Source: CAYPTI01 sp964413525 [NCBI: uncultured bacterium] (GTDB taxonomy: Bacteria > T1Sed10-126). From it: DNA of 38,269 bases. Below are positions 23,798 through 32,315 of this stretch, piece after piece. The notes beneath the pieces are model-generated. The model saw only the letters and a program-made list of their open reading frames with translations. It ran no database searches and was not told the origin of the DNA. A program made the translations under genes and the position numbers. How positions within the stretch are numbered: the first letter of the stretch is position 1; each line of letters opens with the position of its first letter. The stretch lies in assembly GCA_964413525.1 (NCBI GenBank), contig CAYPTI010000003.1:1-38269 (forward strand), given 5' to 3'.

Positions 23798-24337
23798 TTA
23801 GGAGGACGCGGCTCCGGCCTCCCGAAACAGCGACTCAAACACCTCCGGGTCCGGGGGCCAAGATGCCTCGGACGGACCCGGCCAGCCGAATTCCTTCAAC
23901 CGATAACAGCGCTGAGCCGTGGACAGCAGGGAATTGGAAAGCCGTCCGCGTTCCGAATCGTCGCCGGGGGGCACTTCGATCCAGACCGGACTCAGCACGG
24001 AAAGAATGGCACTCAACATGCCCTCCACTCCCCCGGCCCGGGCGACGAGAATCCGGCGGTAGGGGTGACGGGACTGCTGTTTGCTCAGGTAAACGTAGCA
24101 CTTGCTGACAAATTCCATCCGTTCCCGTTCGTCGTACGGAGCCTCGGTATCCAGGTAGATGTTCAACCGGTGGATCGAACCACTCTCCACCGATTCGCGG
24201 GAGAACTGATGCTGTGGGCTCGGACAGATCAGATCCACTTCCCCAACCCCATCAAGAGACTGGCGAAGCCCCCACCAGTAGGGGTTCCGGTACTCGTAGG
24301 GTGGAACGTCCAGGGTCACCACGGCAAGCGAACTCAC
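23798..24337 (-). CDS. Uncharacterised protein of 179 residues
   Basis: The family is not recognised. The frame is long and has normal amino-acid balance: LAVVTLDVPPYEYRNPYWWG, then VDLICPSPQHQFSRESVESG, RILVARAGGVEGMLSAIL and PVWIEVPPGDDSERGRLSNS. Alternating hydrophobic strands and helices suggest a soluble alpha/beta fold; no signal peptide or membrane span is seen. The start is a GTG without an SD, so the true start is uncertain. It lies 78 bp after xdhC and 60 bp before the tRNA. A 6-bp hairpin with a 3-base loop (24373-24387) in the xdhC gap could limit co-transcription. Confidence 0.6.
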   Translation of the reverse strand: MSSLAVVTLDVPPYEYRNPYWWGLRQSLDGVGEVDLICPSPQHQFSRESVESGSIHRLNIYLDTEAPYDERERMEFVSKCYVYLSKQQSRHPYRRILVARAGGVEGMLSAILSVLSPVWIEVPPGDDSERGRLSNSLLSTAQRCYRLKEFGWPGPSEASWPPDPEVFESLFREAGAASS

Positions 24338-24415
24338 GCTTGAAGCCGACCGGTTAGCCCGATCGGTCGAGCCCGCTCACCGAGCGGCGGAGATCCCCCG
24401 AAATCGGAGCGGGAT

Positions 24416-25306
24416 TCAGCCGGAACCGTCCGAGGTTACGTCCACCGGTTCGTCCCGGACCTCGTCCCCGATGGGTTTGTCATCGCGAGCCCGAGCCCGC
24501 TGCTTCCCCTCTTCGTCCAGCCGATAATGGTCGGCGGTGCCGTCGGTGTGGAGTTTTAAAATTTCCGACCAGACCGAAATGGCGATGTCCCCGGGTTTCG
24601 AGGTCCCCAGCCGCAACCCGATCGGAGCGTAGACCCGATCGTCGTCCGCCGGATTCACCCCGGCCCGTTCCTCCAGGTTGCGAAACAGGCGGATGCACTT
24701 GGTGTCGGAGCCGATCATCCCGATGTAGGCGGCGTCCGAATCCAGAACCTGCTCCATGATCTGGATGTCGGTGTCGTGGCAGCGCGTGATGATGGAAACG
24801 TAGGTGTTCTCATCGATGGTTACGTGATCCGCCCAGTCGTCAAAATCGACGTGAAGTACCTTCGAGGCGCCGGGAAATTTATCGGGATCGGCGAACTCCT
24901 CCCGGTCGTCCACGATGGTGTAGGACCGTCCGATGGCATCCCCCACGCGAGCGATCGCCTCCCCGACGTGGCCGGCCCCGAATTGAAGCAGGTGGAAGGA
25001 ACGGCGTTCCACACCGATGAAGAATTCAACCTTCCCACCGCAGTACATGTTCAGCTCGTTGGGTTCCAGCCGGTGGCTGACCTTCTGACTTTCGTTTTCC
25101 TCAATGGCCTGTTTGGCCTGCTCGATAACAAAGGCCTCCATGGCTCCGCCGCCGACGGACCCCTCGATGGATCCGTCCTCCCGGACCAGCATTTTGGAAC
25201 CGATCTTGCGGGGGGAGGAATTGACGGTGTCGGTCACCGTCACCAGAGCGTAGGGTTCCCCCTCGGTTTGCAGGTCAAGCGCGGTTTCATGCAGTGAATC
25301 ACTCAA
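24416..25306 (-). CDS. XdhC/CoxI-family protein (molybdenum hydroxylase maturation)
   Basis: XdhC-like proteins hand sulfurated molybdenum cofactor to xanthine-dehydrogenase-type enzymes. The 296 residues show the N-terminal XdhC/CoxI part (KIGSKMLVREDGSIEGSVGG, GAMEAFVIEQAKQ, MYCGGKVEFFI) and a Rossmann domain (HLLQFGAGHVGEAIARVGD; YIGMIGSDTKCIRLFRNL; PIGLRLGTSKPGDIAISVW). The start is TTG 25306 with AGGAGG 7 bases upstream. The C-terminus is charged. No molybdenum hydroxylase subunit genes are in the window, so its partner is elsewhere. Confidence 0.88.
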   Translation of the reverse strand: MSDSLHETALDLQTEGEPYALVTVTDTVNSSPRKIGSKMLVREDGSIEGSVGGGAMEAFVIEQAKQAIEENESQKVSHRLEPNELNMYCGGKVEFFIGVERRSFHLLQFGAGHVGEAIARVGDAIGRSYTIVDDREEFADPDKFPGASKVLHVDFDDWADHVTIDENTYVSIITRCHDTDIQIMEQVLDSDAAYIGMIGSDTKCIRLFRNLEERAGVNPADDDRVYAPIGLRLGTSKPGDIAISVWSEILKLHTDGTADHYRLDEEGKQRARARDDKPIGDEVRDEPVDVTSDGSG

Positions 25307-25552
25307 CCGTTTCCCTCCTGACGGAAGCTCCGATGGATTTCGCTGACTACAAGTATATCGTCAGCCCCCCGGTTCACGGAAGCCTGGAGCCTCCCCTTCC
25401 GAACCAGTGGTCGCACCCATGCGACGTATTCATCACGTCCGTGTCATCCAACTCTGATTCCTGATATTCTGTTGGTCCGCCAACCGAGTTTCGGCGGGTT
25501 CATTCGCTAACTATTGTCTTTTGAAATTGATTGATTCACGGGGGACCTGCTC

Positions 25553-28500
25553 ATGATCGAACGATGGTATCCGAACGTCAACCTCGGACTGACGGCCGAG
25601 TTTCTCCACCGGTGTGAGGGCCGCTCGCTGGTCCTGGTGCCGGACGAAGAGACGGCCCGGGAACTGCAAGTTAACTTGAATACACTCATGGGGGATGGTG
25701 CGGCCTACCTTCCGGGGTGGGATCAGTTACCCGCCCGGGAGAAACCACCCGAACCCCTTCGGCAGCACAGGAGACTGCGGACGGTCGACTGGCTGGAGTC
25801 CGACGGTCGGGTCCTGCTCACCACGCCGGAGGGCCTTGGGACCGTTCTCCTCCACCCGAACTCCGTCCGCAGCCTTCGGCTGGCCCCCGGCGACCGGTTC
25901 GATCCGGTCGACCTGATCCGGCGGTTGAGCGACCTGGGCTACCGGCGTCAGGACCTGGTTACCGAACCGGGCGACGTCTCCCTTCGCGGGGACCTGCTCG
26001 ACGTGTATCCGCCCGACAAACCGTTTCCGGTCCGGCTGGAATTCTTCGACGACGAACTTGAATCCCTTGACTACTTCCACCCGAATTCCCAGATGGTGGC
26101 CGACCGGGTCCTTACCCCGCCGTTCACGATTCGAGCCCGGACCGAATTCACCACCGATCCCGACGAGCGGGACCGGTTTCGGAAGACCTTATCCACGTTC
26201 ATTTCCGGAAATGAGCGAGCCGAATCGAACGACGACGAACCCATCCACTGGTTCCTGGGGGCCGACCGCCGAGAGACGGCCTATCCGGACGAACTTTTTC
26301 AGCCGGATCGGCTGGTCCTGTTTGACCATCGCCGGATTCGTCAGCGCTGCCGGGAATGGGACCGGGAGGTGGAGTTGCTGAGCGACGATCACCCGGCTTG
26401 GGGGACCCATCGAACGGTCGATTCCTTCCCGGCGGAATTTCGGGAGCCGGTCCATCTCCTTTCCCCCCGGGAGGATCCTCCCGAGGAGGAAACGGAGGAA
26501 GGTCACCTGGGGGAACCGCTCTCGATCACGGGGTCCTTCGGACTGGAAAACGAACCGATCGAACGGTTTCTGGAACGGGTTGAAACCGCCGCTTCCGCCA
26601 CGGACACCGTCTACGTTCACGCGGAACAGGAGTCACTCCTGGAGCGAATACAAATTTTGTTACGGGAACGACGCTCGGACAATGGAAGCTTCCCGGCGGA
26701 CCGGATCGATTTCGTCGGCCGTCCATGGCGTGGTTCCTTCCGGACCGAGGATATCGCTCGGCTGTCCCTGGACGACTTCTTCAACCGAACGGTGGGCCGG
26801 GAACGGATCGGCCCCCGCAGCGGCCGGACGGAGTACCTGGAATCCTTCGAAGACCTGGAGGCCGGTGACCTGGTCGTCCACGAGGACTTCGGGATCGGTC
26901 GATTCCACGGCCTCCGTCGCGTCCACTCGGCCGGTCAGACCCGGGATTGCATTCATATCGAGTACGCCAACGAAGACCGGTTGTTCCTGCCGCCGGATCA
27001 GATCGGACGGGTCCAGAAATACCTCGCCGACTCCGGGTACACTCCGCCGCTGACCTCACTTTCCGACGAGCGCTGGAACCGGGTGAAAAAACAGGTTCAG
27101 GAGGACCTCGAGGACCTGGCCTCCGACCTGCTTGAACTCTACATGGTGCGGGAGGAGGCTGAAGTCGAACCCTTCCCCGAGGCCGGGGTCGAACAGGCAC
27201 AGTTCGAGGCCTCCTTCCCCTACCGGGAAACTCCCGACCAGCAGCGGGCCATCGAAGAAACCCTTCGGGACCTTTCGACGGGGACTCCGATGAATCGGTT
27301 GATCTGCGGTGACTCCGGCTACGGGAAGACGGAGGTCGCCCTGCGGGCCACCTTCCAGACTGTCGCCGCCGGCAGCCAGGTCGCGGTCCTGGTGCCCACC
27401 ACCGTGCTGGCCCGTCAGCACGGTCAGACCTTCCGGCAGCGGTTCGCAACCTTCCCCTACGAGGTCCGCGTCCTGTCCCGGTTCACCGACGCCGACGAGG
27501 AACGCCGAACCGTCCGGGCGCTGGCCTCGGGAGAGGTGGACGTGGTGATCGGAACCCACCGGTTGCTGGGGGACGACATCGAATTTTCCGACCTCGGGCT
27601 GCTGGTCATTGACGAGGAGCAGCGGTTCGGGGTCAAGCAGAAGGAGACCCTGAAATTTTACCGGGAAAACGTCAACGTCCTGACCCTCTCGGCCACCCCC
27701 ATTCCCCGAACCCTCTACATGTCGCTGTCCGGGGTCCAGGACATCAGCGTGATCAATTCCCCGCCGGAGGAGCGGAACCCGATCGACATCAACCTCGGAA
27801 GTTTTGACCGGTCGCGGGCCGCCGGGGCCCTCGAACAAGAACTGCAGCGGGACGGTCAAATCTTCTGGATCCGGAACCGGATCCGGCACCTTGAAGAAGA
27901 GGCTCACCTGGTCCGGTCGATGGTTCCCGACGGAACCACCGTTGAGGTCGCCCACGGTCGGATGGACCGGGAGAACCTCAGGGACGTCATGAACCGGTTC
28001 TACGAGGGAGAAGTGGACGTGCTGGTCTGCACGACCATTGTGGAGGCCGGACTCGATTGTCCCAACGCCAACACCATGATCATCCGCAACGCCCACCGGT
28101 ACGGTCTGGCCCAGCTCTACCAGCTCCGGGGCCGCATCGGCCGCAGCCATCGGAAGGCCCGGGCCCATCTATTTTACCCGGACTCCGTGGACCTGACCGA
28201 GGAGGCGGAAGCCCGGTTGGACACGATTAAACGGTCCGCCGAGCTGGGGTCCGGGTTTGAAATCGCCATGCGGGACCTGGAGATCCGCGGCGCCGGAAGC
28301 CTGCTGGGCAAGCAGCAGCACGGCAACATCCGGGCCCTGGGATTTCCGCTCTACTGCAAACTGCTCCAGCGGACCGTCCGGCGCCTCCGGGAAGGATTCG
28401 AGGTCCCCGAGCCTTTCCCGAAACTCCCCCTGCCCGGGGTCCATTACCTGCCGGAGGAATACGTCCCCGACGAACGGGCCCGGATCCGTCAGTACCAGGC

Positions 28501-28846
28501 GCTGGCCGCCTGCCGAACCCCGGAGGAAATGGACGAACTGGAATCCCGGTGGAAGTCGACCTTTGGCCCGCTTCCGGAGCCGGCAAGCGAACTGTTGACC
28601 CGTCACCGATTTAAAATCACGGCCACCCGGCACGGCTGGACCGACCTGCGGTATCGGAACCAGGAGCTGAACCTGGCCGCCACGAACGGAACGGAACTCC
28701 TGAACCGGGCCGCGGAACGGGCCGGTTGTACGGGAACAAGCCGGGGAAACCGGTTCTTCGTCCGTCAGCTGACCCCCGAACGGGTTCCTGCATTCCTGGA
28801 AGCCTCGGTCGAACCCCAGCCGGTCGTGTCGACGAATCCCGCCTAG
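25553..28846 (+). CDS. mfd: Transcription-repair coupling factor
   Basis: Mfd removes RNA polymerase stalled at DNA damage and recruits UvrA. The 1097-residue product has an N-terminal UvrB-like region ([40 protein letters not shown]) and the RNA-polymerase-interacting domain ([20 protein letters not shown], about 440-470). The helicase motor has Walker [16 protein letters not shown] near 584, [12 protein letters not shown] near 688, [17 protein letters not shown] and [22 protein letters not shown]-terminal D7-type domain follows. It is slightly short for the family. The SD is weak. It is divergent from xdhC across 246 bp that contain CCGAgttTCGG near 25485. Confidence 0.96.
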   Translation: MIERWYPNVNLGLTAEFLHRCEGRSLVLVPDEETARELQVNLNTLMGDGAAYLPGWDQLPAREKPPEPLRQHRRLRTVDWLESDGRVLLTTPEGLGTVLLHPNSVRSLRLAPGDRFDPVDLIRRLSDLGYRRQDLVTEPGDVSLRGDLLDVYPPDKPFPVRLEFFDDELESLDYFHPNSQMVADRVLTPPFTIRARTEFTTDPDERDRFRKTLSTFISGNERAESNDDEPIHWFLGADRRETAYPDELFQPDRLVLFDHRRIRQRCREWDREVELLSDDHPAWGTHRTVDSFPAEFREPVHLLSPREDPPEEETEEGHLGEPLSITGSFGLENEPIERFLERVETAASATDTVYVHAEQESLLERIQILLRERRSDNGSFPADRIDFVGRPWRGSFRTEDIARLSLDDFFNRTVGRERIGPRSGRTEYLESFEDLEAGDLVVHEDFGIGRFHGLRRVHSAGQTRDCIHIEYANEDRLFLPPDQIGRVQKYLADSGYTPPLTSLSDERWNRVKKQVQEDLEDLASDLLELYMVREEAEVEPFPEAGVEQAQFEASFPYRETPDQQRAIEETLRDLSTGTPMNRLICGDSGYGKTEVALRATFQTVAAGSQVAVLVPTTVLARQHGQTFRQRFATFPYEVRVLSRFTDADEERRTVRALASGEVDVVIGTHRLLGDDIEFSDLGLLVIDEEQRFGVKQKETLKFYRENVNVLTLSATPIPRTLYMSLSGVQDISVINSPPEERNPIDINLGSFDRSRAAGALEQELQRDGQIFWIRNRIRHLEEEAHLVRSMVPDGTTVEVAHGRMDRENLRDVMNRFYEGEVDVLVCTTIVEAGLDCPNANTMIIRNAHRYGLAQLYQLRGRIGRSHRKARAHLFYPDSVDLTEEAEARLDTIKRSAELGSGFEIAMRDLEIRGAGSLLGKQQHGNIRALGFPLYCKLLQRTVRRLREGFEVPEPFPKLPLPGVHYLPEEYVPDERARIRQYQALAACRTPEEMDELESRWKSTFGPLPEPASELLTRHRFKITATRHGWTDLRYRNQELNLAATNGTELLNRAAERAGCTGTSRGNRFFVRQLTPERVPAFLEASVEPQPVVSTNPA

Positions 28847-29352
28847 CCCGATTCCTCTTCTCATTCCTTTCATCCCGTTCCCCCGACCCTCAACCTCAGA
28901 CGGATCAAATCCCATTTGTTGGGTAACTTTGGATTCCCGTCGATTGGGAACCGGCTGATTCATGCCGCCATCACCTCCGATTCCGGAGGGCCTTCCTCCG
29001 AGTTGAAACCAGCTCGGCGGTCCGAGAACCATCCGGGGCGACTGACTTCCATCATGGTTGGGACCCAATCCCAAATACAGGAAGGAAAACGAGTAGAGCC
29101 AACAATTCCGACGCGAGCCGATGGGGTCCCGAATGGTGTGGAAAGACGGTCTCAAAACGGGTCTGATTTCACCGTCCCGGAACCAACCGTGGACCACCAA
29201 CCATCCCGAACGGTCTGAATCGACACGGGATAAGGTTCCTGATCCGAGAGGCGGAATCACCCGGGGAGTCAGAACCTGACTGACCGAGAAGGATGGGCCG
29301 GGGCCATTTTTACACCCAAAAATGGACGCAACCCGTGAGGTCGCCGGCGGGA
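28847..29352 (+). other. 506-bp convergent spacer holding a repeat copy
   Basis: The space between the mfd and epimerase 3' ends has no supported gene. The first part includes a 6-bp stem CGGAGG/CCTCCG with a GCCTT loop near 28985 and TTGGGA/TCCCAA near 29055. The second part is copy 1 of the dispersed repeat. A long minus-strand ORF crossing this region is a high-GC artefact running antisense into mfd. Confidence 0.6.
29126..29314 (-). repeat. Dispersed intergenic repeat, copy 1
   Basis: Roughly 190 bp matching copy 2 (34126-34314) in the same orientation with clear similarity across most of its length. Shared blocks are TCCCGnATGGTGTG at one end, CCGTCCCGGAAnCAACCGT in the middle, TAAGGTTCCT, and ACCGAGAAGGATG near the other end, followed by TTTTTAC. 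The central part also aligns to 37628-37765 in reverse orientation. No protein reading frame is conserved between copies. Confidence 0.75.
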
Positions 29353-30237
29353 TCAGGCTTTGTTCAGAAGATCGATCAATCCGTGGAACGGGGTGGGAAA
29401 CCGGTAGCTGAACGCCAGGTCCTCCTGCAACTTCGTCGACCCGACCCGTTTCTGGGGTTTCAGCAGCCCGAGTCGCCTGTCGGAGTAGCGCTCCTCGGCC
29501 TCCTCCCACGAGACCCGGGTGATGGTGGACGGGTCCCGACCGGTCGCTCGATACAAAAATTCCACCAGATCCCCCAGGGGGGAGGGACGGCGGTCCACCA
29601 GGTTGTAGATTCCGGTTTGGTTCCCGGCCGCAAGCAACACGATCACCCGGACCAGGTCCTCCACCCGGATCCGGTTGGTCCAGTTGTCCCCCTCCCCGAC
29701 GAGTTCGTACTCCTCCGACAGGTACCGTTCGGCGGCGTTTCGACCGGGTCCGTAAATTCCGCCGATCCGACACCGGACCAGAGCCCGCTCGGGCAACCCG
29801 TCCTGCAGGAGGGTTTCGACCCTCCGACGGAGCTCCCCCGACTCGCTGAAGGGGGACATCGGGGTGGTCTCAGTCACCCATTCTCCTCCGGCGTCCCCGT
29901 ACACCGAAGTGGAGCTCAGGTAGACAAACCGTTCGAGCCGGCCAACGGGCGCCCGGTCCAGAAATCGTTCCATCAGGATGACGCCTTTCTCCAACCCGAG
30001 CCGGATGGACGGACCCGGGGTGAAGATCACCCGGAGCGACTCCTCCGAAAGCCCTTCCCAGAACCGTTCCATGGACCCGGGGTCCTCCAGATCGAACGGT
30101 TCGACCGGAAACGTCCCAGGGCCCGACTCGTCCAGTTCACCGGTCCGGGTGGTTCCCACGACCGACGCACCGCGATCGGCCAGTCGGCCGACCACCCGGG
30201 AACCCGTGTACCCCGCGCCAATGACTGCGTAGATCAT
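29353..30237 (-). CDS. Atypical SDR-family NAD(P)-dependent epimerase/dehydratase-like protein
   Basis: A 294-residue Rossmann protein with the nucleotide-binding start MIYAVIGAGYTGSRVVGRLA. Later elements are FVYLSSTSVYGDAGGEWVTE, VRCRIGGIYGPGRNAAERYL, NRIRVEDLVRVIVLL and GIYNLVDRRPSPLGDLVEFL. This is the arrangement of atypical short-chain dehydrogenases of the YeeZ-like group. The usual YxxxK active-site pair is not evident where expected (MSPFSESGELRRRVE), so the enzyme may act differently. The ATG start at 30237 has GGGAGG 12 bases upstream. The 313-bp upstream region holds the 36-bp palindrome. Confidence 0.8.
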   Translation of the reverse strand: MIYAVIGAGYTGSRVVGRLADRGASVVGTTRTGELDESGPGTFPVEPFDLEDPGSMERFWEGLSEESLRVIFTPGPSIRLGLEKGVILMERFLDRAPVGRLERFVYLSSTSVYGDAGGEWVTETTPMSPFSESGELRRRVETLLQDGLPERALVRCRIGGIYGPGRNAAERYLSEEYELVGEGDNWTNRIRVEDLVRVIVLLAAGNQTGIYNLVDRRPSPLGDLVEFLYRATGRDPSTITRVSWEEAEERYSDRRLGLLKPQKRVGSTKLQEDLAFSYRFPTPFHGLIDLLNKA

Positions 30238-30382
30238 CGAATCTTCGGACCTCCCGGGGACAGCCTATCAATTTCCCAATGAATCGCTCAGGGATCCGGT
30301 TCCGGAAGCCGGGAGAATCCGTCCCCGGGTAAGAGACCGCTCGGCCCTGCCGACGATTCAACGTGAACCCGTACCGACCCAT

Positions 30383-30418
30383 CAACATATCGAGATATCA
30401 AGATATCTCGATATGTTG
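30383..30418 (+). promoter_or_regulatory. Perfect 36-bp palindrome (17-bp arms, 2-bp centre)
   Basis: Arms 30383-30399 and 30402-30418 are exact reverse complements around AA. Each arm is AT-rich and holds ATATCGAGATATC-like sub-repeats. It lies between glnA and the epimerase gene, in otherwise GC-rich DNA. It could be an operator for a dimeric repressor, such as an ArsR- or MarR-type protein, or an RNA hairpin. No regulator gene is adjacent. Confidence 0.8.
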
Positions 30419-30485
30419 GCTTGTTGGATCTCGTTGAAATTGGGATGGAACGAGGTTCATCGGGGACAACCAAGAATTCATCAAT

Positions 30486-30522
30486 CCCGGACGGGAGGGG
30501 TTCGCCAACCCTCCCGTCCGGG
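30486..30522 (-). terminator. GC-rich hairpin after glnA
   Basis: Arms CCCGGACGGGAGGG and CCCTCCCGTCCGGG are perfectly complementary over 14 bp. One unpaired G and an inner AA/TT pair extend the stem around a 4-base loop. It begins 29 bases after the glnA stop. Downstream on the minus strand is ATTGATGAATTCTTGG, T-rich but not a true U-run. It probably ends or stabilises the glnA message. Confidence 0.7.
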
Positions 30523-30550
30523 TGAGGAACCGGAACCAAGCAAAGAGGGC

Positions 30551-31888
30551 TTAGAGCAGCGGCAGGTACTCCTCGATCTCAAAATCGGTCACGTTCTGGC
30601 GGTACTCGTCCCAGATGAACCGTTTCTCGCGAATGTAGTGCTCGAACGCTTCCTCGCCGAACGTCTCCCGCATCAGATCGCTCTCCTCGAAGTTGCTGAT
30701 CGCCTCGCCCAGGGAGCCCGGAAGCTGGTCGATGCCCTGATCCTTCAGCTCCGAATCGGACATTTCGTAGATGTTGTTCGTGGTGGGATCCTCGAGTTCG
30801 TATCCCTCCTCGATCCCCTTCAATCCGGCCGCCAGCATGCTGGCGAAGGCCAGGTAGGGGTTGCAGGAGGGATCGGGAAACCGAAGCTCAAGCCGCGTGG
30901 CCGCCTCCTCGCCCTCGTCGTAGGCGGGAAGCCGAATCAGAGCCGACCGGTTCCGGGCCCCCCAGGAGACGTACACCGGCGCTTCGTACCCGGGTACCAA
31001 CCGCTTGTACGAGTTGGGCCACGGGTTGGTCACCGCGACGATCTCGTGGATGTGCTCGATGATGCCGGCGATGTACTGTTCGGCGGTCTCGGACAGGAAG
31101 AACCGGCCGTCGGGGTCGTAAAAGGCGTTCTCGCCGTCCCGGTAGAGCGACTGGTGAGTGTGCATACCGGAACCGTTCTCGTCGCTGATCGGTTTCGGCA
31201 TGAAGGTGGCGTAGACCCCGTTCCGACTGGCGACTTCCTTCACGACGTACTTGTACGTAATGCACTGGTCGGCCATCTCGGTGCCGGTCCGGTGCGTCAT
31301 GTTGATCTCGTGCTGGGACGGGGCCACCTCGTGGTGGGAGTACGGGACGTCGATCCCGATCTTCTCCAGGTGATCGATGATCTGCATCCGCAGATCGTTG
31401 GACTGGTTTAATCCCGTGATGTCAAAGTAGGACTCTCGGTCGAGCGTTTCGGTGCCCTGATCGTCCTCAAAGATAAAAAATTCCATCTCGGGCCCGGCGT
31501 AAAATTCATCAAACCCCATCTCGGCGGCTTTTTCCTCCGTGCGCTGAAGGATGTGCCGGGGATAACCGAGGTAGGGCGGGTTGTCCTCGTAGGTGTGGTG
31601 AACGTCGCAGAACATCCGGGCCCGCGGCGGGATGGATTCGTCCTCCGCCGTCCAGGGCAGTAATTTGAACGTGTCCGGGTCCGGAATGGCGAGCATGTCG
31701 CTCTCCTGAATCCGGCTGAACCCCTCGATCGAGGACCCGTCGAACCCGAATCCTTTCTCAAACCCCTTCTCCACCTCGGAGACCGGAACGTCAAAGCCCT
31801 TCAGCTTGCCGGACAGATCCGAAAACCAGAGCTGAAGAAACTCCACTCCTTCCTCCTCGATCCTGCTCATGACCTCATCGGCACTCAC
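30551..31888 (-). CDS. glnA: Type I glutamine synthetase (GSI-alpha-like)
   Basis: GlnA makes glutamine from glutamate, ammonia and ATP. The 445-residue product has FGFDGSSIEGFSRIQESDML, the catalytic-Glu region YAGPEMEFFIF, NGSGMHTHQSLYRDGENAF, VPGYEAPVYVSWGARNRSAL and FPDPSCNPYLAFASML. The adenylylation-site NLYxLPPE of beta-type GS is replaced by NNIYEMSDSELK, as in Firmicutes-like GSI-alpha, which is feedback-controlled rather than adenylylated. The start is GTG 31888, since AGGAGG lies 8 bases upstream; a GTG three codons earlier overlaps the SD. It has its own promoter and terminator, so it is monocistronic. Confidence 0.96.
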   Translation of the reverse strand: MSADEVMSRIEEEGVEFLQLWFSDLSGKLKGFDVPVSEVEKGFEKGFGFDGSSIEGFSRIQESDMLAIPDPDTFKLLPWTAEDESIPPRARMFCDVHHTYEDNPPYLGYPRHILQRTEEKAAEMGFDEFYAGPEMEFFIFEDDQGTETLDRESYFDITGLNQSNDLRMQIIDHLEKIGIDVPYSHHEVAPSQHEINMTHRTGTEMADQCITYKYVVKEVASRNGVYATFMPKPISDENGSGMHTHQSLYRDGENAFYDPDGRFFLSETAEQYIAGIIEHIHEIVAVTNPWPNSYKRLVPGYEAPVYVSWGARNRSALIRLPAYDEGEEAATRLELRFPDPSCNPYLAFASMLAAGLKGIEEGYELEDPTTNNIYEMSDSELKDQGIDQLPGSLGEAISNFEESDLMRETFGEEAFEHYIREKRFIWDEYRQNVTDFEIEEYLPLL

Positions 31889-31954
31889 ATCGGCCACCTC
31901 CTAAAAGAATGTACACCTTTCTACTTAATTTCTGTCCTTATGAACAGTTGCGGT

Positions 31955-31982
31955 ACTATAACACCGTTATATCCGTTGTAAA
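31955..31982 (-). promoter_or_regulatory. Strong candidate glnA promoter with an inverted repeat in the spacer
   Basis: Minus strand: TTTACA (31977-31982), a 16-bp spacer and TATAGT (31955-31960), each matching five of six consensus bases. The spacer and -10 hold TATAAC-GGT-GTTATA, a 6-3-6 inverted repeat, so a regulator bound there would block polymerase. It does not match the GlnR/TnrA TGTNA-N7-TNACA pattern. Confidence 0.6.
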
Positions 31983-32097
31983 GTGGTATCTTTCCGTTCG
32001 ATTACTTGTATCATCAATTTCTGATTGAAAAATCACGTTTGCACACACTTTCTGTTGGATTGATGGTTTTTGAACCTGTTACTGGTTGGTCGATGGG

Positions 32098-32145
32098 TAG
32101 ACGGGTCGCGTCCATTGCCGGGTGCAAATTCGGGACCCAATCCGT
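32098..32145 (+). repeat. Possible collapsed copy of the dispersed repeat
   Basis: ACGGGTCGCGTCCATT then GGGTGCAAATTCGGGACCC closely resembles the outer flank of copy 1 (on the minus strand ACGGGTTGCGTCCATT then GGGTGTAAA) joined to its other end (ATTCGGGACCC), without the body. It is in the 427-bp divergent spacer between glnA and typA, which is otherwise AT-rich and gene-free. Confidence 0.35.
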
Positions 32146-32279
32146 CGTCTCTCCGCCATCAACCCCAAGCCAGCGGACGGGAGCCGGAACGAACCCAATT
32201 CTCCGCTGAAGTCGTCCGGGCGGTGGCGACACTCCGGCCGGATCCGGAGGCTCCCTACCGTGATCGGGGTCCGATCCGT

Positions 32280-32285
32280 TATACT
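32280..32285 (+). promoter_or_regulatory. Candidate -10 element for typA
   Basis: TATACT lies 31 bases before the typA start in the context CCGTTATACTAAATGG. No good -35 is seen at 16-18 bp, so this is tentative. Confidence 0.35.
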
Positions 32286-32315
32286 AAATGGACTTTTTAT
32301 CTCCTACCGGAACGA

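Noticed and set aside
24373-24387. 6-bp hairpin with a 3-base loop after xdhC as a terminator
   Set aside because: There is no U-run and the stem is short; it is kept only as a remark in the neighbouring gene entry.
28169-29773. 534-codon minus-strand ORF across the end of mfd, the spacer and the epimerase gene
   Set aside because: It is antisense to mfd, runs out of frame over the epimerase, and has low-complexity Gly/Pro/Arg composition.
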